Assembly (NCBI GenBank): GCA_016195665.1
Contig: JACPZD010000020.1
Span: forward strand, 18,659-82,658
Direction: 5' to 3'
From: Gammaproteobacteria bacterium
GTDB lineage: Bacteria; Pseudomonadota; Gammaproteobacteria; SURF-13
Length of the DNA stretch: 64,000 nt
Below, one piece after another: positions 12,412-23,085 of the stretch. The notes below the pieces were generated by a model. That model saw only the letters and a list, made by a program, of their open reading frames with translations, was not told the DNA's origin and did not search any database. Within the stretch, counting starts at the first letter, position 1, and each line of letters begins with the position of its first letter. A program made the translations under genes and the position numbers.

Positions 12412-12909
12412 ATACATACTTTACAGCACCGTAGTGCAATTCTTAATCTTGAAAAGCCAAGTGAGCAATCGTTGGGGTGATTACATCAGTCACTTTCCCT
12501 CTTCAGTCTGCGGGTCAGCCTATGTCGGTAAATTTTACATCTACTGCCCCTACATTCTATCCGGGCGTTGAGGCATTTGCCTCACATAGCCCGCTCGTCT
12601 GCGCGTTGCCCCTAATTCCAATCTGTCTGCGTGCCACGCACAGGTGGTTTGCTTTCGCTCGGGAATGACGACTCCTACCACCCCGCTTACATTGCTGGAT
12701 CAGACCACCGCCACCCACGTATGGAGCCGGATTGTACCCTGCGCTGTTTGTCGAGAAATTTTACAACTACTCCCTGTCATAGTCCTATCTTACTGAATAA
12801 ATTATAATTTTTTTGCGGGCATGGTTTGTGCATTTCCCCTTTATATAAATTAGTCAAGGACACGCTACGCGGGTTGCCTGTGGGTAATATTTAACTGGGA
12901 GAGTACGTC
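12412..12909. other. Intergenic leader before the PEP-CTERM gene
   Basis: About 500 bases between the DUF1778 promoter and the giant PEP-CTERM gene. No coding region or RNA gene is recognised; a 63-codon frame at 12477-12668 has no support. The last 130 bases are A/T-rich (for example TTATATAAATTAG near 12841) and probably hold the promoter, but no well-spaced -35/-10 pair can be assigned. GGGAG near 12897 is the likely ribosome binding site. Confidence 0.5.
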
Positions 12910-14585
12910 ATGAAGAACCGGAGCTTAAACCGCCAAAAACGGATCTGCCTGTCGATCCTGGCCGCGGCCGGCGTGATTGCTGCGTTGGCTGTGCCACCGC
13001 AGGCATCGGCGGCCAGTTGCACCTGGAACCCGGCGACCGGTAACTGGAGCACCGCCAGTGATTGGTCATGCGGCATCGTGCCCGCCAGTACCGACACCGC
13101 AAACATCGGTGCCAGCAAAGTGGTCACCATTACGTCCGGCCAATCGATCTTGACGCTCGGCAACAGCGGCGGCGTCAACATCGACGCCTTCGGCCTGAAT
13201 TTGGTGGGCGGTGGCAGCACCGTCAACACCGGCACTATCAACGTCGGTGGCGCCAGCACCGCCAACCTGGGTGTCTCGGCCGGGCACAACATCAACAACG
13301 CCGGCGGCGTCATCAACATCGCCGTCGGCAGTGTCGTCAACCAGTTTGGTAGCACGATTACAGGCGGCACCATCAACACCACGGGAACCGGCGCGCTGGT
13401 TGCGTTCAACAGCTCCAGCAACTTCCTCAACGGCGTCACCCTCAACGGCAGTCTTGATCTAGCCACCAACACCGGGATTGAGCGTGTCAGCAGTGGCCTC
13501 ACCCTTAACGGCGCCATCAACGTCAACAACAACAGCATCCTGGCATTCGAGGGCGATCAGACGGTCAGCGGCACGGGCACGATCACCCTCGGCAACACCG
13601 GGGGCGGCAACCGCGTGAACCTCGAAGCGGGGAATCTGGTGCTGGGTTCCGGCATTACCCTGCATGGACAGAACGGCACCATCGGCAATCAGAGTTTCAT
13701 CGGCGGTCCCGCCACCCTGACCAACAACGGCACCATCTCTGCCGATGTCTCAGGGGGTCTGATTACGCTTGCCGTGAATGGACTCACCACCAACAATGCC
13801 ACATTATCAGCGCAGAATGGCGGCACGCTGCAATTGAACAGCGCCGTGACCAACGCGGGCAGCGGCCACATTGATGCGATAGGTGCGGGCAGTCAGGTGG
13901 TGCAGAATGGGGTAACCGTCAGCGGCGGCGCGATCAACACCACCGGCGGCGGGGTTCTGGCGCCGACAAACAACGGCAACAACTTCCTCAACAGCGCCAC
14001 CCTCAACGGCACGCTCGACCTTGCCACTGGCACCGGGATAGAGCGGTTGGGCGGCAGTGGGCTGACCATGGTGAGTGGCAGCGCCATCAACATCAACGGC
14101 AATAGCATCCTGACCCTGGAAGGCAGTGCCGGTTTGAGCGGCACGGGTGCCATCGTTCTCGGCGCGACCGGGGGCAGCAACCGCATCAATCTTGAGAATA
14201 TCGGCACCAGTACCATCGCTACCGGAATACTCATTCATGGGCAGAACGGTACCATTGGTCAACAGTCCTTTATTGGCGGCGCGCCGCATGACCTGGTCAA
14301 CAACGGCACCATCTCGGCCGATGTCGCGGGCGGCACGATCAATCTGACTCCGAATGGCGGCACGACCAATAACGGGACGCTGTCTGCCCAAAGCGGCGGG
14401 ACGTTGCTGTTGAGTACGAACGTGGTTGGTAATGTCGGCAGTCAGATCATCGCGGGCGCGGGCAGCGCAGTCGTTCAAAATGGTGTCACTATCAGCGGTG
14501 TTATCAATACTTCAGGCACGGGCAGTTTTAACGCCACTAACAGCGGCGGCAACTTTCTCGATGGTGTCACTTTCAGCGGCACCCT

Positions 14586-14737
14586 CGATCTAGCCACCGC
14601 CACAGGTGAAGAGCAGGTCAAGAACGGCCTCACCCTTAACGGCGCCATCAACGTCAACAACAACAGCATCCTGGCATTCGAAGGCAATCAGACGGTCAGC
14701 GGCACGGGCACCATCAGGGCAGAACGGCACCATCGGC
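14586..14737 (+). repeat. Identical 150-base repeat in the PEP-CTERM gene, copy 1
   Basis: This stretch recurs at 15062-15213, apparently base for base, including the junction ACCATCAGGGCAGAACGG where about 80 bases are missing relative to the first module (13569-13690). Sequence outside the stretch diverges between the two modules. It encodes DLATATGEEQVKNG and the NVNNNSILAFEGNQ segment. Confidence 0.75.
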
Positions 14738-15061
14738 AATCAGAGTTTCAGCGGCGGTCCCGCCACCCTGACCAACAACGGCACCATCTCGGCTGACGTC
14801 TCGGGTGGAACGGTTAATCTCGCGGTAAATGGCCTCACCACCAACAACGGCACGCTGGCAGCGCAAAACGGCGGCACGCTACTGCTCAGCAGCAATGTCG
14901 CGGGCAGTGTCACCGGGCAGATCGCCGCCGGCGCGGGCAGCCTCGTGTTACAAAATGGCGTGACCGTGAGCGGTGTCATCAACACCTCCGGCACCGGACG
15001 CTTTGCAGCATCCAACAGCGGCGGCAATTTCTTAAGCGGGGTAACTTTGGGCGGCACCCTC

Positions 15062-15213
15062 GATCTAGCCACCGCCACAGGTGAAGAGCAGGTCAAGAAC
15101 GGCCTCACCCTTAACGGCGCCATCAACGTCAACAACAACAGCATCCTGGCATTCGAAGGCAATCAGACGGTCAGCGGCACGGGCACCATCAGGGCAGAAC
15201 GGCACCATCGGCA
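15062..15213 (+). repeat. Identical 150-base repeat in the PEP-CTERM gene, copy 2
   Basis: Second copy of the stretch at 14586-14737, 476 bases downstream, carrying the same deletion junction. Identity over about 150 bases with diverged flanks suggests gene conversion, unit duplication after deletion, or collapse of a repeat during assembly. Confidence 0.75.
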
Positions 15214-18200
15214 ATCAGAGCTTTATTGGTGGTGCGGCCACGCTGACCAACAACGGCACCATCTCGGCTGACGTCTCGGGTGGAACGGTCAATCTTGCGG
15301 TGAATGGTCTCACCACCAACAATGCCACACTGTCTGCTCAAAACGGCGGCACCTTGCAGTTGAGTAGTGCGGTCACCAACGCCGGCAGCGGCCACATCGA
15401 CGCCACCGGTGCGGGGAGTAGTGTCGTCCAAAACGGCGTAACGATTACCGGTGGGACGATCAACACCACCGGCGGCGGGGTTCTGGCGCCGACAAACAAC
15501 GGAAACAATTTTCTGAACGGCGTAACGGTCAACGGCACCATCGATCTCGCTACGGCCACCGCTATTGAGCGCATCGGCGGAGGAACGACGATTAATACGG
15601 GCGGTGCGTTCAACATCAACAACAACAGCATCTTGTCTTTCCAAGGGACGCAAAGCATCGGCACCACGGGTATAGGCAACATCGTGCTGGGCAACACCGG
15701 AAGCAGTAACCGCATCGCCATTGAAGGCGGTACGACCCTGACGGTCGATCCAGGTGTCATCATTCACGGTCAAAACGGGACGATTGGCAGTCAAATCTTT
15801 GCCGGCGGTGCGGCCGATCTAATCAACAATGGCACGATTGCCACGGATGTCAATGGCGGATTGATCACGATTGCGCCGAACGGTAACCTTACCAACAGTG
15901 GGACACTACGCGCGGCGAATGGAGGAACGCTGACCGTCTCACCGGCGGTCGCCTTCACCAATTTGTCGGGCACGACCCTCACTGGCGGCGCTTATGAAGT
16001 GATTGCGGGCGGCGGAACTTCGAATCTGCGCCTGCCCAATGCCAACATCGTCACTAACGCGGCGACGATCCTGCTCGACGGCGCGAACTCCAATCTGCTT
16101 AACAACAACACGAGCGGCGATGCGCTGGCCAGTCTGGCCACCAACGCAACCACGACGACGCCCGGTAATTTTACGATCCAGAACGGACGCAACTTCACCA
16201 CCGCCAGCGCCTTTATTAATAACGCGTTGGGCGTGGTCACTGTCGGCAACAGCAGCACATTTAATTCGACCGGTGCATTCACCAACAGCGGCACACTGGC
16301 CATGCGCGGCGGCACGTTCGACGCACCTGCCAGCTTGATAAACTCCGGCGTGGTCAACGGCAGCGGCATAGTCAATCCCAATATTCAGAATACCGGCACT
16401 GTCCAGGCCTTCGGCGGCACGTTGACCGCGACCAATGGCATCACGGGCGCCGCCGGCGCCGTGCAAAGCGATGCCGGCGGCGCCTTGGCGATTGGCGCCG
16501 CAAGCACGGCGGGTACCTTGACCAACAACGGTAATCTCGCACTCGGTACCAACAACATTACGGTGTCAAACGCTTATAACAATGCAAACTTCGGCTCAGG
16601 GAACAGCTTCAACAATCGCGCTAATGTCACCGGCGCCGGCCAGATTCTGGCGGCGGGGTTGAGCCCCAGCACCGCCCAGACACTCTCGGGCAATATTGTA
16701 CCCACGCCCACCAGTGGCAATGCGACGATGAATTTCGGCAACATTCACGTCGGCAGCTCAAGCACGCTTAATTACCAGATTGGCAACGCCAATACGGGTG
16801 GCCCGGATCTGCTCGGCGCGATCCAGACCACGGTCAATGGCGGCAACATTACCGATGCGCGCCTGTCGGGAGCGGGCGTGACAGCCTCGAATTGGGGGCC
16901 AGTCGCCGCCGGTGGTAATACTGGCAATTTAGGCGTCACGTTCAGTGCGGCCAGCGGCGGCGCGCTGACCGGTCAGCAAGTGCACATCCGCAACAACTTC
17001 GACAATACCAACGCGCAGAACCTGACGATCACCGGCGCGGCTTATAACCTCGCTGCGGGCAATACCACGCCTTCACCGGTGGTGTTTGGCAATGCCCATG
17101 TGGGTGACGTACTTACTCAGGGACTCACGGTAAGCAACACCGCCCCGGCGGGCGCCTTTACCGAGGGGCTCAACGCAAGCTTCGGGTCCAATACCGGCAA
17201 CGCCGGTAACAACGCTGGTTCGGTCAGCCTGCTCGCGGGCGGGGCTTCCAACAATACCAATCTGTCGGCCACGCTTGACACCACGGCAGCGGGCGCGCGT
17301 AGCGGTACAGTGACGGTGAACTACGTCTCCGACGGCGCCGGCGCCAGCGGCCTGGGAACGACCAGCGTGGGCTCGCAGACGATTAACGTCTCAGGCAATG
17401 TCTATCGCCTGGCGCAAGCGAACAGCATCGCCCCGATCAACTTCGGCAATGTGCTGGTGGGCTCGTCGCAGACCCAGACCGTGTCCATCAGCAACCTAGC
17501 CACTGCCGATGGCTTCTCGGAAGCGTTGAACGCCGCGTTCGGCGCCATCGGCGGGGCGAATCCGGGCCAATTTTCGGCTGCAGGCTTCATCAACCAATTA
17601 GCGGCGGGCGCAAACAACAATGCCAATATGATTGTGACGCTAAATACCAGCAGCGCCGGCGCCTATTCGGCCAACGTGCAGATCCTGCTCAACTCCGATG
17701 GAACCGGCACGAGTGGTTTGGGCATTGCTGCGCTTCCCACTCAAGTCATCAACCTGGATGGCCTGGTCACCGGCACGGTGGGCAACCTTGCCCAGGCCGG
17801 CCCCCATTCGCCGGAGCCGGTTAACTTTGGCAATGTGCGCGTTGGCACAGTCGTGCCCACACAAGCCTTATCCATCAGCAACACAGCCAGCGGTCCGGCA
17901 GAGGGCTTGAATGGCTCAATCAGCACGGGTAGCGCGGGCCTCACCGCAGCTGGCTCCTTTACCGGTCTTGCAGCAGGCGCCACCGACAACTCCAGCCTGC
18001 TCGTCGGCATCAATACCACGACTGCCGGGTCGCGCAATGGCACAGCCACCATCGCGCTCGCCTCGGATGGCACGTTTAACAACGGCACACAAACCACGCT
18101 GTCTTCACAAACGGTGAACGTGACGGGTGGGGTGTTCCAGGTGGCGCAGCCGACCGTGCCCGCGAACGTGAATCTGGGCAATGTGCGTATCGGCGGCAGC

Positions 18201-19746
18201 CCGACTCAGGCTATTACCATAGGTAACACCAATATCTCGCCTGCGGGATTCCAGGAAGGACTGAACGCAAGTGTAGGCGGCGCCTCCGGCGGAGCAACCG
18301 GCACGGGCTCCATTACTAATCTTGCCGCGGGCAGCACCAGCAACGCCATTAACGTGGGTCTGAACGTCGGCGGGGCGGGTGCGCAGTCCGGGGTGGTGAC
18401 GCTGAATCTCGCGTCGAACGGCACCGTGAGCGGCCTTAGCGACCTTGCACTGGCGAATGCGAATGTCAATGTGCAGGCCACCGGGTATCGCTTAGCCGAT
18501 CCGGTTATTAACACCGGCTCGATCACCCTTGCCGCGCGCGTCGGTGACGCCAGCCCATCCGCGGGCATCAGCGTGACCAATACCTCGCCCGATAGTTTTA
18601 CCGAGGGCTTGAACGTCACCCGCGGCAGCACTACACCGGCAGACTTCACGTCTTCTGGCAGCATTAGCAACTTAGCGGCCGGCGCCACCGATAGCAGCGC
18701 CATCCAGGTCGCCTTAAATACCAGCACAGCGGGCACTTTCACCGGAACCCAGGGGCTGAACTTCGTCTCCACCGGTGCGGGCACCACCGGCGCAGCGGAT
18801 ATTTCCGTGGGAACCGGCAACGTTAACTTAAACGGTAAAGTGTATACCCCCGCCCAAGCCAGTGCCGGCACAACCAGCATCAACTTTGGCATTGTTCATG
18901 TGGGCGATGTGGTAGCGGCACAAACGGTGTCTCTGGCCAACAGCGCCCCGGCCACGGCCTTGAACGACACGCTCAGCGGCAGCTTAGGCGGCGCATCCGC
19001 GCCGTTCTCGGCCAGCGGCAGTGTCAGCGGGCTGACCGCCGGAGGACCGGCCGATACCACCAGTCTGCAAGTCGGCTTGAGCACCTCTACCGCCGGCATA
19101 TTCACGGACAACGGCATCCTCATGCTGGCCAGCCAGAATCCCGACATGCCCGACCTGGCGCTGGCTGACGTGTCTATAGACCTGAATGCGCAGGTCAACA
19201 ACTATGCCGATGCAGCGCTACGCAAGAACTCCGGCGGCGGCTCATTTACAGGCGGCGGCAATCTGTTTGTCCTGGATTTCGGCACGGTGGTGTTTGGATC
19301 GGGTGCAATCGCATCTATTCTGGAGGCGTTCAACTCGGCCTTCGGCCCCGCGGATTTACTTGACGGGATATTTAGTTTTCTCGATACGCAGGACTTCACG
19401 TACAGCGGGTTCGGTTCCTTCAGCAATCTTGCTGCCGGGCAAGGAAATGGCGGCATGAGTGTCGGCTTCAATCCCACGGCGCTAGGCTCGTTCAGCGATG
19501 ACATTCAACTCGCGTCGCTGGGGCACAATGCGAGTGGCTATAGCGACGCCCTGCAGGACATCCAACTGCGTGTTCAAGGCAATGTCGTCGCCGGCTCGCC
19601 GGGAACAGTCCCCGAACCCGGTACTTGGGCACTGCTGGCGCTGGGCTGTTTCATGCTCACGCTCATGCGGATGCGCCGTGGGGTGAGATAATTTCATTTC
19701 GCAGTCAAAAACGATTAGAATTAAAGCGAATTGAGAAAATAAAAAC

Positions 19747-20106
19747 ATGCTTAAAAAAGGGGAATTTTGGATTTTGACCGCGGCAGCGCTGCTTCTGCTG
19801 GCGCTGATCCTGGTCAACATGGGACTGTTTATGAGCAACCGCTCGGCACAAGCCGACGTGAATACGCGCAACCAATACTTGCAGCAAAGCCTCCAACTGG
19901 AGGGCTTGTATCGCGAGATGGTCAAGGCTCTGGCCGATCTGTCGGCGCGTAACCAGGATACACAACTCAAGGACTTGCTGGCGAAGCAAGGGATCACCTT
20001 CACTGTGAATCCACCGGCAGCGGCCGGCAGTACCACCCCTGCCGCAGGAAAAAGCGAACCGCAACCGGTATCAGGCGCCGTGACGCCCAAGGACAACAAG
20101 CCATAA
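19747..20106 (+). CDS. Small single-pass membrane protein, hypothetical
   Basis: A 119-residue protein with one N-terminal transmembrane helix (about residues 9-30), then a hydrophilic helical segment likely to be periplasmic (LYREMVKALADLSARNQDTQLKDLLAKQG) and a Pro/Ala-rich tail. No known family is recognised. It resembles the next protein in plan and in the short motif LLxxxGI/VT, so the two look like diverged paralogues. The stop and next start share a base (TAATG), so they are coupled. Lying 55 bases after the PEP-CTERM gene, it could be co-expressed with it. Confidence 0.7.
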   Translation: MLKKGEFWILTAAALLLLALILVNMGLFMSNRSAQADVNTRNQYLQQSLQLEGLYREMVKALADLSARNQDTQLKDLLAKQGITFTVNPPAAAGSTTPAAGKSEPQPVSGAVTPKDNKP

Positions 20107-20438
20107 TGGAACCCGGCTTCGAAGAACCGGCTCGTAACGAAAGCAAAGCGCACAGCCCCCTTGTCCCGTTGCTCTTGCTTTTGCTCGCACTGTTGGTGTG
20201 GATAGCATTTCAAACCACCCAATTACTCTCTGAGCGAGGGAATCTGAAGGCGATGGAAGCCAATCAGGAAGCGCAAGTCCAGCAATCCCAAAAACTGCGC
20301 GCGGCGCTGGATGCGCTCGCCGCAGACACCGCCAAACTCGCGGAGCAAGGCAACCCGAACGCCAAGCTCTTGGTGGAGGAGTTGCGCAAGCGCGGTGTCA
20401 CCATCAATTCCAATGCGGCAAAGCCCGCCGGAAAGTGA
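20106..20438 (+). CDS. Small single-pass membrane protein, hypothetical, paralogue of the preceding one
   Basis: A 110-residue protein with a transmembrane helix at about residues 20-40 (VPLLLLLLALLVWIAFQTTQ), a long helical region (about 45-80) and a C-terminal LLVEELRKRGVTINSN. The upstream protein ends its helical region with DLLAKQGITFTVN at the same position, supporting paralogy. Function unknown; a membrane-tethered coiled coil facing the periplasm is the visible architecture. Confidence 0.7.
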   Translation: MEPGFEEPARNESKAHSPLVPLLLLLLALLVWIAFQTTQLLSERGNLKAMEANQEAQVQQSQKLRAALDALAADTAKLAEQGNPNAKLLVEELRKRGVTINSNAAKPAGK

Positions 20439-20815
20439 TCTCAACAAATAGCCTGGATGCAACGCAGCAGCACCCCCCCTTGAGGGTAGGGTGATCAATC
20501 AGGATTTTGACTCCCGGATTTCATTTCATTCCCATTTCATTCCATCCGAGCTACGCTCGCTTGAGTGTAATAGTGCAGTAGGCTGGTTGAGGAACGAAAC
20601 CCAGCGATAACCATCACGATCGCAAAAATGCTGGGTTTATCAACTCAGCCTACCGCGCTTTACGCAGTTCCTCCACCGTGGTCACTTCGAACTTGAATCC
20701 GCCCTGTCAAAACCGTTGTAGGGGTGACACTCAAAATACGTTTCGTAGGGTTTCAAATAGCAAATTGCTATTTTTGGCTAAGCTCAGTAAGCTTGGCGGC
20801 TTTTAGGAGGGTCGC
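20439..20815. other. Intergenic before tpiA, holding an inverted repeat
   Basis: A 377-base gap. It contains the inverted repeat annotated at 20578-20653 and the C-rich stretch CACCCCCCCTTGAGGGTAGG near 20470, which can form a small hairpin. No coding region is recognised. TTAGGAGGGTCGC immediately before 20816 gives a strong tpiA ribosome binding site. Confidence 0.5.
20578..20653. repeat. GTAGGCTGG inverted repeat
   Basis: Starts GTAGGCTGGTTGAGGAACGA with AACCCAGC and ends with GCTGGGTTTATCAACTCAGC and CTAC, forming an imperfect long hairpin. Elements with this GTAGGCTGGGTTGAGGAACG pattern are common dispersed intergenic repeats in proteobacterial genomes; only one copy is in this window. 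Confidence 0.65.
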
Positions 20816-21577
20816 ATGAGCCGCCAAAAGCTCGTGGCCGGGAACTGGAAGATGAACGGTTCCAGGGCCGTTACCCGGTCGCTGATCGGGGGTATTTTGC
20901 AAGGCATGGCCCGAGTCAAAACGGGCGCGGTGGTGGTGTGTCCGCCGGCCTTGTATCTTGCCGAGGCGGCGGTTCTGCTTGCTGGCAGCCGGATCGCATT
21001 GGGGGCGCAGAATCTGTGCGCCGAAGCGGAGGCGGCGGGGGCTTATACCGGCGAGGTCTCCGCGGCGATGTTGCTGGATGCCGGTTGCCGCTATGTGATC
21101 GTGGGGCACTCCGAGCGGCGCGCCTATTACGGGGAAAACGATGCCGTGGTCGCGCAGAAATGCGTGCGTGCGCTGGATGCAGGGCTGAAGCCCATCATCT
21201 GCGTGGGCGAATTGCTGGAGGAGCGGGAGGGCGGCCAAACCGAGGCAGTGGTGGCCCGCCAACTAGATGCGATTCTAGCCAAGGTGGAAGTAACCCGGCT
21301 GGCCGGGGCGCTGATTGCTTATGAGCCGGTGTGGGCGATTGGCACCGGCAAGACGGCTACGCCTGAACAAGCTCAAGCCGTTCACGCCTTTATCCGGGGG
21401 CGGATTGCCGCACACAATGCTACAATAGCAAATTCCATACAGATTCTTTATGGGGGCAGTGTCAAGGGCGCAAACGCCCATGACCTTTTTAATATGGCGG
21501 ATATAGACGGCGGGTTGATTGGCGGCGCGTCGTTGAACGCCGATGAGTTCCTGACTATTTGTCAGGCGGCAGGGTGA
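20816..21577 (+). CDS. tpiA: Triosephosphate isomerase
   Basis: Interconverts dihydroxyacetone phosphate and glyceraldehyde-3-phosphate. The 253-residue TIM barrel has K12 (GNWKMNG), the catalytic H98 (VIVGHSERR), the catalytic E170 in AYEPVWAIGTGKTA, and the phosphate loop YGGSVKG. A strong AGGAGGG site precedes the ATG. The order tpiA-secG-tRNA-Leu-nuoA is conserved in many Beta- and Gammaproteobacteria. Confidence 0.97.
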   Translation: MSRQKLVAGNWKMNGSRAVTRSLIGGILQGMARVKTGAVVVCPPALYLAEAAVLLAGSRIALGAQNLCAEAEAAGAYTGEVSAAMLLDAGCRYVIVGHSERRAYYGENDAVVAQKCVRALDAGLKPIICVGELLEEREGGQTEAVVARQLDAILAKVEVTRLAGALIAYEPVWAIGTGKTATPEQAQAVHAFIRGRIAAHNATIANSIQILYGGSVKGANAHDLFNMADIDGGLIGGASLNADEFLTICQAAG

Positions 21578-21584
21578 TGGAAGC

Positions 21585-22046
21585 ATGCTTACAGCTTTAT
21601 TGGTGATAGATGTACTGGCCTGCGCGGGCCTTATTGTGTTGATACTGCTCCAGCACGGCAAAGGCGCTGACGTCGGCGCGGCATTTGGCAGCGGCGCGTC
21701 GCAGACGGTGTTCGGCAGCCAAGGCTCGGCCTCGTTTCTGACACGCACCACCGCGGTATTGGCCGTGGTGTTCTTCGCCGCAAGCCTGGGTCTGGCTTAC
21801 CTCTCGGGTCAGCGTGCGAAAACCACGGGTGCGGTGGAGCGGCTTGCGCCCATCACGGCCCCGGCTGATAAACCGGCGCCGGCGCCGCAAACCGATTTGC
21901 CGACATTGCCCGCTCAGCCTGCGGTACCCGCTGAGAGGGGAGCAACGGATCCCATTACGGGTCTGCCGGCCAGGCCCGTGACGCCAGTGCCCGCGAACCC
22001 TGCTGGTCAGTCTGCGCCAAATCCGGCTTCGGATATCCCGAACTAG
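21585..22046 (+). CDS. secG: Preprotein translocase subunit SecG
   Basis: Small membrane subunit of the SecYEG channel. Two transmembrane helices (about residues 3-22 and 52-73) flank the conserved loop QHGKGADVGAAFGSGASQTVFGSQGSASFLTR. The 153-residue protein has a long Pro/Ala-rich C-terminal tail, a common variation. It starts 7 bases after the tpiA stop. Confidence 0.94.
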   Translation: MLTALLVIDVLACAGLIVLILLQHGKGADVGAAFGSGASQTVFGSQGSASFLTRTTAVLAVVFFAASLGLAYLSGQRAKTTGAVERLAPITAPADKPAPAPQTDLPTLPAQPAVPAERGATDPITGLPARPVTPVPANPAGQSAPNPASDIPN

Positions 22047-22068
22047 AGGCAAGCTTCTATTAATGAAT

Positions 22069-22153
22069 GCCGACGTGGTGGAATTGGTAGACACGCCGTC
22101 TTGAGGGGGCGGTGGCGTAAGCTGTGCGAGTTCGAGTCTCGCCGTCGGCACCA
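22069..22153 (+). tRNA. tRNA-Leu (GAG)
   Basis: Acceptor stem GCCGACG pairs with CGTCGGC; the D-arm contains TGGTAGACA; the anticodon loop CTTGAGG gives anticodon GAG; a long variable arm (class II) is present; the T-loop is GTTCGAGTC. The CCA end is encoded (22151-22153). It sits between secG and nuoA, its usual place. Confidence 0.97.
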
Positions 22154-22237
22154 TACAATAAATAGTCACTAGACTTGTTTAAATCTTCTGCTTAGACTGT
22201 CTCTAAAGAGGTTGTTGGCCTGTAGAATGAGGTTGGT

Positions 22238-22594
22238 GTGCTAGAGAATTACCTGCCTATCTTGATTTTTATTGTGGTCGGCATCGCCTTTGGCGTACTG
22301 CCGATCGTGGGCGGTTTCTTGCTCGCCCCGCACCGCCCCGACAGCGAGAAGCTGTCGCCCTACGAGTGCGGCTTCGAGGCCTTCGAAGACTCGCGCATGA
22401 AGTTCGATGTGCGCTATTACCTCGTGGCGATACTGTTTATCATCTTTGATTTGGAGATCGCCTTCCTGTTTCCCTGGGCCGTCGTGTTGAAGGAGATCGG
22501 CCTGTTCGGGTTCATGGCGATGATGGTGTTTCTCGGAATTCTGGTCGTGGGTTTCATTTACGAATGGAAGAAAGGGGCCTTGGAATGGGAGTGA
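22238..22594 (+). CDS. nuoA: NADH-quinone oxidoreductase subunit A
   Basis: Membrane subunit of proton-pumping complex I at the junction of the peripheral and membrane arms. The 118-residue protein has three transmembrane helices and the conserved loop [24 protein letters not shown]. Start is GTG at 22238 with GAGG upstream. It opens the 13-gene nuo operon (to 37036). Confidence 0.96.
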   Translation: MLENYLPILIFIVVGIAFGVLPIVGGFLLAPHRPDSEKLSPYECGFEAFEDSRMKFDVRYYLVAILFIIFDLEIAFLFPWAVVLKEIGLFGFMAMMVFLGILVVGFIYEWKKGALEWE

Positions 22595-22598
22595 TCCT

Positions 22599-23075
22599 AT
22601 GGGCATAGAAGGCATCCTTGAAAAAGGCATGGTCACCACCAGCCTTGACAGCCTCATCAACTGGGCGCGCAGCGGCGCGCTCTGGCCGATGACCTTTGGA
22701 CTCGCCTGCTGCGCCGTCGAGATGATGCACGCCGGCGCTGCGCGTTACGACCTGGATCGCTTTGGCGTGATATTTCGTCCCAGCCCGCGCCAGTCCGACG
22801 TCATGATAGTAGCCGGTACACTGGTCAACAAGATGGCGCCCGCGTTGCGCAAGGTCTATGACCAGATGGCCGAGCCGCGCTGGGTGATCTCGATGGGCTC
22901 CTGCGCCAACGGCGGCGGCTATTATCACTATTCCTACGCCGTGGTGCGCGGTTGCGATCGCATCGTGCCGGTGGATGTTTACGTACCCGGCTGTCCGCCC
23001 ACGGCGGAGGCGCTGCTGTATGGAGTCATTCAGCTCCAGAACAAAATCAAGCGCACCAACACCATCGCCCGCTAA
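22599..23075 (+). CDS. nuoB: NADH-quinone oxidoreductase subunit B
   Basis: Carries the terminal cluster N2 that passes electrons to quinone. The four ligands are visible: the tandem pair C37-C38 (LACCAVE), C102 (GSCANGGG) and C132 (VPGCPPTAE). At 158 residues it has the usual length. It begins 4 bases after nuoA. Confidence 0.97.
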   Translation: MGIEGILEKGMVTTSLDSLINWARSGALWPMTFGLACCAVEMMHAGAARYDLDRFGVIFRPSPRQSDVMIVAGTLVNKMAPALRKVYDQMAEPRWVISMGSCANGGGYYHYSYAVVRGCDRIVPVDVYVPGCPPTAEALLYGVIQLQNKIKRTNTIAR

Positions 23076-23085
23076 GACGCCTTCT

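Larger units (their letters stand above)
12910..19691 (+). pseudogene. Giant PEP-CTERM repeat protein with choice-of-anchor D domains, frameshifted twice
   Basis: Begins with a signal peptide (MKNRSLNRQKRICLSILAAA, cleavage near QASA-A). About five Gly/Asn/Thr-rich modules of 477-570 bases (starts near 13420, 13980, 14550, 15027, 15505) follow, resembling secreted beta-helix passengers. Then come about seven to eight choice-of-anchor D-like domains (NFGNVxVG...SISN...EGLNA). It ends in a PEP-CTERM signal: VPEPGTW, a hydrophobic helix and a basic RMRRGVR tail, which marks proteins for exosortase-dependent sorting to the cell surface. The modules at 14550 and 15027 each lack about 80 bases (junctions near 14717 and 15193), so the frame changes twice: 12910-14796, then to 15271, then to 19691. 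The frames stay open on each side, so the breaks are recent or an assembly error. Corrected length would be about 2300 residues. No exosortase gene is in the window. Confidence 0.8.

Noticed and set aside
12477..12668. 63-codon frame upstream of the PEP-CTERM gene
   Set aside because: No ribosome binding site, motif or family resemblance.
13420..15990. CRISPR-like array from regular repeats
   Set aside because: Repeats are 477-570 bases apart, coding and diverged; no short identical repeats with unique spacers.
12910..19691. Programmed frameshifting in the PEP-CTERM gene
   Set aside because: The frame changes come with an 80-base loss inside a repeat, not at a slippery site, so deletion or assembly error is the better reading.
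22154..22237. Promoter for the nuo operon
   Set aside because: A TAGAAT box is visible near 22223, but no -35 box at a proper distance; transcription may continue from tpiA-secG-tRNA.
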